DNA from: Chloroflexota bacterium
GTDB lineage: Bacteria; Chloroflexota; Dehalococcoidia; SZUA-161
Reading direction: 5' to 3'
Length of the DNA stretch: 10,902 bases
Assembly (NCBI GenBank): GCA_016865955.1
Contig: VGNW01000065.1
Coordinates: 1-10,902, forward strand
Under the pieces are notes generated by a model. It was not told where the DNA came from. It made no database searches and saw nothing but the letters and a program-made list of their open reading frames with translations. Below, piece after piece: positions 5,641 through 10,902 of the stretch (positions are counted from its first letter, which is position 1; each line of letters begins with the position of its first letter). The position numbers were made by a program, and so were the translations under genes.

Positions 5641-6561
5641 TTACGCCTTGGGCGGCGCGGGGTTAATCAAGCCTGCTGCCAGCGTGTTGGGGACTACTTC
5701 CATCAACTCGTCCAGCGTCCAGGCGCCCTTCTTGAATATGGTCTTTATGGGGATGGGGTCCTGATACAGAGAAATCTGGTCGCCGCTGATGAGGAAGGTG
5801 CAGCCGTTGATGTTGGCAGCGGCATCGGATGCCAGGTATGCCACAAATGCCACCATCTGGTCAGGCTCGACCATCTTGGCGATTAAATCCGCTCCGGGAG
5901 GCAGTGCTGTGCCCGTTGCTTTCGCCCTCTCGATAGCGGCATGAAGCTCCGGCGATACGGTCAGCCTGGTGGCAGCGCGGGGCCGGAGCGCATTGCAGGT
6001 AACGCCGTATCTGCCCATATCTCGCGCTACAGTACGGGTGAACCCCACGATGCCCTCTTTGGCAGCACTGTAGTTTGCCTGCCCCATGTTGCCCAGGCCG
6101 GACTCGGAGGCTGTGTTGATAATTCTGCCGCTTTTCTGCTGGCGGAATAATAGGCATGCGGGCTTGGTGCAGTTGAAAGTGCCGTAAAGGTGGACTTTCA
6201 TCACGATGTCCCACTCCTCGGGGGACATGTTGTAAACCATCCTGTCCCTGAGGATGCCCGCGTTGTTCACCAGGATGTCCAGCTTGCCGAAGGCATCGAC
6301 TGCCGACTTGATGATTCTCTCGCCGCCCTCTGTGGTAGCCACGCTATCGTAGTTGGCTACCGCCTGTCCGCCCATCTTTTTGATTTCATGGACCACCTCT
6401 TCGGCAGGAGACTGGGATGCCCCGGAGCCATCGCCGCCGCCGCCCAGGTCGTTCACCACTACCTTGGCGCCTTCCCGGGCAAACAGGATAGACTCAGCCC
6501 TGCCGATGCCGCGACCTGCGCCGGTGATAACCGCAACTTTCCCCTTCAGTCTGTCGCCCAT
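5641..6561 (-). CDS. SDR, MFE-2-type (3R)-hydroxyacyl-CoA dehydrogenase-like
   Basis: This 306-residue NAD(P)-dependent short-chain dehydrogenase has the cofactor motif TGAGRGIG (13-20), the VVVNDLGG segment (34-41) typical of the dehydrogenase part of peroxisomal multifunctional enzyme 2, NNAG (99-102), and the catalytic Tyr164 and Lys168 in NYSAAK. Asp38 at the end of strand 2 favours NAD. Ser152 is the likely catalytic serine; the Ser-Tyr spacing is one residue shorter than the usual 13. The C-terminal 50 or so residues go beyond the core fold. The likely reaction is oxidation or reduction of a 3-hydroxyacyl-CoA in fatty or branched acid metabolism, which would fit the acyl-CoA synthetase in this window, but substrate specificity is not proven. 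A strong Shine-Dalgarno (AAGGAGGA, complement of 6572-6579) supports the start. Confidence 0.85.
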   Translation of the reverse strand: MGDRLKGKVAVITGAGRGIGRAESILFAREGAKVVVNDLGGGGDGSGASQSPAEEVVHEIKKMGGQAVANYDSVATTEGGERIIKSAVDAFGKLDILVNNAGILRDRMVYNMSPEEWDIVMKVHLYGTFNCTKPACLLFRQQKSGRIINTASESGLGNMGQANYSAAKEGIVGFTRTVARDMGRYGVTCNALRPRAATRLTVSPELHAAIERAKATGTALPPGADLIAKMVEPDQMVAFVAYLASDAAANINGCTFLISGDQISLYQDPIPIKTIFKKGAWTLDELMEVVPNTLAAGLINPAPPKA

Positions 6562-6636
6562 GTCTTGCTTGTCCTCCTTGTGTCTTTATTTATGGGGATA
6601 AGCGCTCAGCCTTCAGCAGTCAACTTCGGCGGTATA

Positions 6637-6664
6637 ACTGATTGCTGAATACTGATAGCTGATC
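6637..6664. repeat. two tandem 14-bp units in the SDR leader
   Basis: ACTGATTGCTGAAT (6637-6650) and ACTGATAGCTGATC (6651-6664) are adjacent and match at 11 of 14 positions. Similar CTGA/GCTGA motifs occur at 6605-6620 and 5480-5515. They lie in the predicted leader of the SDR transcript and look like decayed short dispersed repeats. Confidence 0.4.
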
Positions 6665-6687
6665 GCTCGAAGATTTTTGCCGCAGCT

Positions 6688-6716
6688 ATTATAGCATTAA
6701 ATACGCTCGCTGGCAC
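6688..6716 (-). promoter_or_regulatory. extended -10 promoter of the SDR gene
   Basis: On the minus strand a perfect TATAAT (complement of 6688-6693) is preceded by TGC. GTGCCA (complement of 6711-6716), 4 of 6 to TTGACA, lies 17 bases upstream and touches the gpsA stop codon. Transcription would start about 120 bases before the ATG. It gives the SDR gene a unit separate from the gpsA operon. Confidence 0.6.
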
Positions 6717-7753
6717 TACCTGGGCATGAAATAGATTCCCGCAAGCTCGTGCTTCAGTTCCCGCACCATGAGCTCGGTTACGGCCCGGCGCACGTCCAAG
6801 CCTTCGAAAAGGACGCGCTGCACCTGACGGGCGATGGGCATCTCCACATTCAGCTCCCCGGCGAGCTTGAGGGCGGCCACAGTGGCATTAACCCCCTCCG
6901 CCACACCCGTCATGGCAGCGGTGATTTCCTTCAGCGCACGCCCTTTGGCTAGCTCCTGTCCCACGAAGCGGTTACGGCTCAAGGGGCTGTTGCATGTGGC
7001 AACGAGGTCACCCAGTCCCGCCAGCCCGGCGAATGTCATAGGGTTTGCCCCCGCCGCCACGCCGAGGCGCGTGATTTCGGCAAGCCCTCTGGTTATCAGC
7101 CCGGCTTTGATATTATTGCCGTAGCCCAGGCCGTCAATCATGCCCGCTGCCAGAGCAATGATGTTCTTGAGCACCCCTCCCAACTCCACCCCGACCACAT
7201 CGCTGTTGGTGTAAACGCGGAACAGCGGCGAAGCCATTATCTTCTGTACCTTTGCCGCCATTTTTACATCGTAAGCCGCCGCCACGGTGGTCGCCGGCAA
7301 GCCGCGGGCTATCTCCCGCGACAGGTTGGGGCCGGAGAGGACGCAGATGTTGCGATGATACCGGGGCGGCATCTCCTCGGCAATAACCTGAGACATACGT
7401 TTGCTGCTCTCCAGCTCCAGCCCCTTGGCTACGCTCAGAATGAGTGTGGAGCTGGCGAGATGCCTTCGAATCAGCTTCACATTGCGGCGCATGTGCCACG
7501 AGGGTACAGCCAGGATTACCAGATTCGCCCCGCCCAGCGCTTCCTGCAGCGATGCGGTGACGCTCAATCCCCCGGGGAAAGGGAAGCCGGGAAGGCGGGC
7601 TTTGTTCTCCTTCTCGCGGTTCAGCCGCTCCGCTTCCGCCTCAGTCCGCGCCCAGAGCCTGACCTCCAGCCCGTTGCGGCTGAGCATTATCGCCAGGGTC
7701 GTGCCCCAGTCGGTGGTGCCTATGACGGCTACTTTGTCCGCAGTGCGCCTCAT
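6716..7753 (-). CDS. gpsA: glycerol-3-phosphate dehydrogenase [NAD(P)+]
   Basis: This cytoplasmic enzyme reduces dihydroxyacetone phosphate to sn-glycerol-3-phosphate, the backbone for phospholipids. The 345-residue length is normal. The N-terminal Rossmann domain starts VAVIGTTDWGT (8-18), followed by the LSGPNLSREIA segment. The C-terminal domain has GVELGGVLKNIIALAAG with the catalytic lysine, and NNIKAGLITRGLAEI. The cofactor loop reads GTTDWGT where most family members have GAGSWGT, so the second glycine of the GxGxxG motif is replaced. The start ATG overlaps the plsY stop (ATGA), and the product feeds PlsY directly, which explains the coupling. It is the last gene of the operon. Confidence 0.95.
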   Translation of the reverse strand: MRRTADKVAVIGTTDWGTTLAIMLSRNGLEVRLWARTEAEAERLNREKENKARLPGFPFPGGLSVTASLQEALGGANLVILAVPSWHMRRNVKLIRRHLASSTLILSVAKGLELESSKRMSQVIAEEMPPRYHRNICVLSGPNLSREIARGLPATTVAAAYDVKMAAKVQKIMASPLFRVYTNSDVVGVELGGVLKNIIALAAGMIDGLGYGNNIKAGLITRGLAEITRLGVAAGANPMTFAGLAGLGDLVATCNSPLSRNRFVGQELAKGRALKEITAAMTGVAEGVNATVAALKLAGELNVEMPIARQVQRVLFEGLDVRRAVTELMVRELKHELAGIYFMPR

Positions 7754-8370
7754 CTGTTCTGTATCTTCTGCCCTTTCTGTCCCAGCTTGTTCTCCGTGCC
7801 CGATAGCAGCCTCGATATGTTATCCCGATGCTGGAAAATTATCAAGGCGACAGCGACCGCAATAAACAGGAAGTATTGCCACGGCGCGCGGTCTACCGCC
7901 CAGAAAGCGCCCATCGCCGCCACGGCGGCAAGCGAACCGCAGATTGAGCCAAGCGAAACATAGCGGGTCAGGGCTATCAGGATAATAAAAACGACAATTC
8001 CTGCCACCGGGCCGAGCGGCTCCATCACCAGGACACAGCCCAGCGTGGTGGCGACGCCGCGCCCGCCCTTGAACCTGAGAAATACCGACCAGTCGTGTCC
8101 GGCGACGGCAGCGAACCCGGCAGCCATCTCGCCAGCGGGGGAACCTACAACATAATGCCCTATGAAAACGGCTGCAACCCCCTTGAGCACATCGAGGATA
8201 AGGACAACGGCAGCCCATCTGGTGCCGATGGTGCGCAGCACATTGGTGGTGCCGATGCTCCCGCTGCCGTACTGCCTGACATCGACCCCCTTCAGCTTCC
8301 CCGCAATCAATCCCCAGGGAATCGAGCCGATTAGATAGCTGCCGATAATAACAGCCGCATACTCAATCAT
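7750..8370 (-). CDS. plsY: glycerol-3-phosphate acyltransferase PlsY
   Basis: PlsY is an integral membrane enzyme that moves an acyl group from acyl-phosphate to glycerol-3-phosphate, making lysophosphatidic acid. The 206-residue protein has several hydrophobic segments. All three family motifs are present: GSGSIGTTNVLR (36-47), GHDWSVFLRFKGGRGVAT in the middle and HRDNISRLLSGTENKL near the C-terminus. The first motif has SGSIGTT where SGNIGAT is usual. A basic tail follows the last motif. It overlaps der by 8 bases at its start and gpsA by 4 at its end. An acyl-phosphate source (PlsX) is not in the window. Confidence 0.95.
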   Translation of the reverse strand: MIEYAAVIIGSYLIGSIPWGLIAGKLKGVDVRQYGSGSIGTTNVLRTIGTRWAAVVLILDVLKGVAAVFIGHYVVGSPAGEMAAGFAAVAGHDWSVFLRFKGGRGVATTLGCVLVMEPLGPVAGIVVFIILIALTRYVSLGSICGSLAAVAAMGAFWAVDRAPWQYFLFIAVAVALIIFQHRDNISRLLSGTENKLGQKGQKIQNR

Positions 8371-9685
8371 TCTTGCCCTTCCGTTTGAATATGAGTTTCA
8401 CCGGTGTGCCTCTGAAGCCAAAGGCTTCTCTGATACCGTTCTCCAGATAGCGCTCGTAGGTGAAGTGGAGCAGCCGCGGGTCGTTGATAAAGAAGACAAA
8501 GGTCGGCGGGTTGACATCGGGCTGTGTTACATAGGATATTTTAAGTTGCTTGCCTCCCACCGATGGAGGCGGGTGAGCCTGAAAAACCTTCCTGAGCTTT
8601 TCGTTCAATAGAGGAGTGGCGATGCGCATCTGCCTCTCCATGTAGACCTGCTTGGCAGCAGACAGCACCCCGCCGATGCCCTTGCCGAACTGTGCCGAGG
8701 CAAACACCACGGGCACATCGGGGAAGAACTTGAGCTTCTGCTGAATCTCGCGGGCACATTGTGCCTTGTTCAATTCCAACTGAGGGGCGAGGTCCCACTT
8801 ATTTACCACCACTACCATGCCCTTGAGCGCTTCTTGAACATAGCCGGCGATATGGGCGTCCTGAGCTATCATGATTTCAGGCGCTTCGAGCACCAGAAGC
8901 ACCACGTCCGCCCTGGTTATGGCGTTTAGCGAACGCATGACGCTGTACCTTTCGATACCTCTCTCGATGCGTCCCCGCCGCCTGATGCCTGCGGTATCGA
9001 TGAACAGCACAGGCTCGCCTTTGTAATTGAAGACGGTATCTATGGCGTCACGGGTCGTGCCCGGCGTCTCGCTTACAATCGCCCTCTCCTTGCCCAGGAT
9101 GGCGTTGAGCAGCATGGACTTGCCCACATTGGGACGCCCCACGATGGCGATTTTGAGCATGTCCGGCTCAGCTTCAGAAGGAGCGGAGGGCGGCAGCAGC
9201 TCGACCACTTTGTCCATGAGGTCGGAGACACCCGTGCCGTGATAGGCGCTTATCGGCAGCGGCTCGCCGATGCCCAGTTCATGGAACTGGAAGACATCGC
9301 GGCGTCGCTGCGGGTTATCCGCCTTGTTGGCAGCCAGAACCACAGGCTTCCCCGAGCGCCTGAGTATTTCGGCAAGCTCCTGGTCGGGGATGGTCACCCC
9401 ATCGACTACATCCACCATCAAGATGACGGCGTCGGCTTCCTCGATAGCGACCTCAGCCTGATTTTTGACCTTTTGCCGCAAGTCCGATTCGGGTCTGGGT
9501 TCTAGGCCTCCGGTATCGACCAGGGTCAGCTCGCGTTTTTCCCAGGTGATATCGGCATAGACCCTGTCCCGCGTGGTGCCCGGCAGGTCTTCCACGATAG
9601 CGATGCGCTCCCCCGCCAGGCGATTGAACAGGGTGGACTTGCCCACATTGGGCCTGCCAACGATAGCAACAATAGGCTTGGACAT
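8363..9685 (-). CDS. der: ribosome-assembly GTPase Der (EngA)
   Basis: Der is an essential double-GTPase for 50S subunit assembly. From the ATG at 9685 it has 440 residues, the normal length. First G domain: GRPNVGKS (10-17), DTGG (57-60), NKAD (120-123). Second G domain: GRPNVGKS (183-190), DTAG (230-233), NKWD (295-298). A KH-like domain makes up the C-terminal third. The frame stays open further upstream to 9808, but that part overlaps the preceding gene and matches nothing in the family, whereas MSKPIVAIVGRPN is the usual N-terminus. No Shine-Dalgarno precedes this ATG, and the preceding stop codon is only 5 bases away, so translation may depend on reinitiation. The end overlaps plsY by 8 bases. 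Confidence 0.95.
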   Translation of the reverse strand: MSKPIVAIVGRPNVGKSTLFNRLAGERIAIVEDLPGTTRDRVYADITWEKRELTLVDTGGLEPRPESDLRQKVKNQAEVAIEEADAVILMVDVVDGVTIPDQELAEILRRSGKPVVLAANKADNPQRRRDVFQFHELGIGEPLPISAYHGTGVSDLMDKVVELLPPSAPSEAEPDMLKIAIVGRPNVGKSMLLNAILGKERAIVSETPGTTRDAIDTVFNYKGEPVLFIDTAGIRRRGRIERGIERYSVMRSLNAITRADVVLLVLEAPEIMIAQDAHIAGYVQEALKGMVVVVNKWDLAPQLELNKAQCAREIQQKLKFFPDVPVVFASAQFGKGIGGVLSAAKQVYMERQMRIATPLLNEKLRKVFQAHPPPSVGGKQLKISYVTQPDVNPPTFVFFINDPRLLHFTYERYLENGIREAFGFRGTPVKLIFKRKGKND

Positions 9686-9690
9686 AAATT

Positions 9691-10182
9691 TCAACAAGAA
9701 AAAACTGTCAATAACCGACACGCCATATTTGCTGTAACAAGAATTACCGAGTGTATGCAAGCCAAAAGCGCTATAATCAGAGTTATTAACACAGAAACAA
9801 ATAGCCAAGTAAAAGCTGTTTGCCGCTCACACCAATTTTTTGGCTTTGTATTTTGCTCCCGTGTTTGCATAGGCGTTTTCATTTGAGCGGGTTCCAGTTG
9901 GTGAAAAAAATCTGTTCTCCCTAATTGGAAGAATCTGTGTTTAGACAGCGCAATAAGTAATGTAAAAATCCAAACTGCGAGGGCAACAAGTAGAACTACT
10001 CGAATTACTAATTCAAATCCATCGTTCAAATAATTGTAAGAAAGACCTAGAATCGCCCCACTTATACCGACAATCACACTTGGAGTAGCCCATATTAGCG
10101 TGTCGTAATGCCGCCAGTCTTCCCTAGCTTGCCGATATTGCTCAATTCTGATCTGTTCCTGTTTACCATTGTCATTTGTCAT
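9691..10182 (-). CDS. small membrane protein of unknown function
   Basis: I do not recognise this 163-residue protein. A polar, charged N-terminus (KQEQIRIEQYRQAREDWRHY) leads into hydrophobic segments at about 29-50, 58-79 and 123-150. A polar loop between the second and third (80-122) is rich in Lys, Gln and Thr, giving three predicted membrane spans. The ATG overlaps the argF stop by one base (TAATG), and GGGGAGG in the last argF codons serves as Shine-Dalgarno. The end is 5 bases before der. Its DNA is visibly more A+T-rich than argF and der (25 G+C in 60 bases at 9721-9780), and it interrupts an otherwise housekeeping operon, which suggests later acquisition. The signals around it argue that it is translated. 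Confidence 0.7.
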   Translation of the reverse strand: MTNDNGKQEQIRIEQYRQAREDWRHYDTLIWATPSVIVGISGAILGLSYNYLNDGFELVIRVVLLVALAVWIFTLLIALSKHRFFQLGRTDFFHQLEPAQMKTPMQTREQNTKPKNWCERQTAFTWLFVSVLITLIIALLACIHSVILVTANMACRLLTVFSC

Positions 10183-10902
10183 TACGACCTCCCCAGTATC
10201 TCCGCCAGAAGCACCTTCAGGATATGCATCTTGTTCTCCGCCTGATCGAACACCACCGACTGCCTGGAGTCAATCATCCCCGACGCAATCTCCTCGCCGT
10301 GGTGAGCCGGCATGTCGTGCATAAAGATAGCATCCCTCTTTGCCAGCTTCATCAGCCTGGCGTCCACCTGATAGCCAGCGAAAGCCTTGCGGCGTTTCAC
10401 AGCCTCTGCCTCCTGCCCCATGCTGGTCCAGACATCGGTATAGACCACATCGGCGCCTTTTACCGCCTCCTCGGGCTGCCTGAGCAGCCGGAGGTCAGCG
10501 CCGCTTCGCTGTGCGAAGCGGCGCCCCTGGCGCACTATCCTGTCGGGAAGCTCATAACCTTGAGGCGAGGCAATCCGGAAGTTTGTGCCCACCAGCGCGC
10601 AGGCAAGGTAAAGGCTGCTGGCTACGTTGTTGCCGTCGCCGATATAGGCAACGGTTATGCCCTTCAATTTCCCCTTCTTCTCATAGACGGTCGTAATATC
10701 GGCGAGCGCCTGGCAGGGGTGCTCCCCATCCGAGAGCGCGTTTATCACCGGAACGCCGGCATATTTAGCCAGAGACTCGACAGTGGCATGAGCGAAAGTT
10801 CGCGCTGCAATAATATCCACATAACGGCTGAGCGTTCTCGCCGCATCGGAGACAGGCTCCCTGACCCCCAATCCGACCTCAGCCTGGGAAAGGTATATAG
10901 TA
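10182..10902 (-). CDS. argF: ornithine carbamoyltransferase, N-terminus beyond the window
   Basis: This enzyme makes citrulline from ornithine and carbamoyl phosphate in arginine synthesis. The reading frame runs off the window end, so the N-terminal domain with the carbamoyl-phosphate STRT motif is not seen. A TTG at 10871 is in frame but internal, since family-like sequence (YLSQAEVGLGVREPVSDAAR) extends before it. Visible landmarks are the AARTLSRYVD helix, HPCQ (10721-10710) with ALADITT, the second-domain VAYIGDGNNVA and DVVYTDVWTSMGQE. The ornithine-site motif, normally HCLPAHRG, reads HDMPAHHG (from 10319), and the late AENR is AENK (10241-10230). It could therefore be a divergent ornithine enzyme or a paralogue with another amine substrate. 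A 27-base hairpin lies inside the gene at 10498-10524. Confidence 0.88.
   Translation of the reverse strand, partial: TIYLSQAEVGLGVREPVSDAARTLSRYVDIIAARTFAHATVESLAKYAGVPVINALSDGEHPCQALADITTVYEKKGKLKGITVAYIGDGNNVASSLYLACALVGTNFRIASPQGYELPDRIVRQGRRFAQRSGADLRLLRQPEEAVKGADVVYTDVWTSMGQEAEAVKRRKAFAGYQVDARLMKLAKRDAIFMHDMPAHHGEEIASGMIDSRQSVVFDQAENKMHILKVLLAEILGRS
10498..10524. repeat. perfect 12-bp hairpin inside argF
   Basis: GCGCCGCTTCGC (10498-10509) and GCGAAGCGGCGC (10513-10524) are exact inverted repeats around TGT. In the protein the stretch encodes QGRRFAQRSGA on a surface-type helix of the second domain, so the frame is kept. This is the longest perfect stem-loop in a gene of this window. 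Confidence 0.75.

Noticed and set aside
7355..7963. Long plus-strand frames (up to 202 codons) across gpsA and plsY
   Set aside because: They are shadows of two strongly conserved minus-strand genes in G+C-rich DNA, with no family resemblance.
9686..9808. Upstream extension of der by 41 codons
   Set aside because: The added residues overlap the membrane-protein gene and do not resemble Der; the ATG at 9685 gives the normal N-terminus and length.
10869..10871. TTG as the start of argF
   Set aside because: In-frame codons before it encode YLSQAEVGL, which continues the family alignment, so the gene simply runs off the window.

Overview
The window looks like chromosomal DNA of an anaerobic bacterium, most likely Chloroflexota of the class Dehalococcoidia. 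This is inferred from three things: the block der-plsY-gpsA in one operon, the two-subunit ADP-forming acyl-CoA synthetase, and the mix of G+C-rich housekeeping genes with many intergenic palindromes. It rests on recalled gene order, not on a search. There is no tRNA, rRNA, CRISPR array, transposase or phage structural gene.

Left part (1-3666, plus strand). After the first codons of a probable divergent gene and a promoter region come the beta and alpha subunits of an NDP-forming acetyl/acyl-CoA synthetase, with stop and start overlapping (TAATG). They are followed by a translation block: rpsP (bS16 with a long Lys/Ala/Pro tail), khpA (KH-domain RNA-binding protein) and rimM (16S rRNA processing factor). 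The ffh and trmD genes that often flank this block are not next to it here.

Middle part (3667-5640) is accessory. A RelE-superfamily toxin gene and an AbrB/MazE-type antitoxin gene have their own strong promoter, which carries three tandem 8-bp repeats. The pair lies between two 33/35-identical copies of a palindromic repeat. Facing it on the minus strand is an orphan gene for an exported or membrane-anchored protein. Behind that gene are 340 gene-free bases containing several unrelated inverted repeats.

Right part (5641-10902, minus strand). An SDR of the peroxisomal MFE-2 3-hydroxyacyl-CoA dehydrogenase type has its own extended -10 promoter and a perfect intrinsic terminator. Upstream of it is a tight operon read argF (cut by the window end) - small membrane protein - der - plsY - gpsA, with junctions of 1-bp overlap, 5-bp gap, 8-bp overlap and 4-bp overlap. 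GpsA makes glycerol-3-phosphate and PlsY acylates it, the first two steps of phospholipid synthesis. Der is a ribosome-assembly GTPase and argF belongs to arginine synthesis. The membrane-protein gene is more A+T-rich than its neighbours and looks like a later insertion.

I found no clear new multi-gene system. The best leads are the repeat-bounded toxin-antitoxin cassette with its tandem operator, the inserted membrane gene between argF and der, the changed active-site motifs of the ornithine carbamoyltransferase, and a perfect 12-bp hairpin inside argF.
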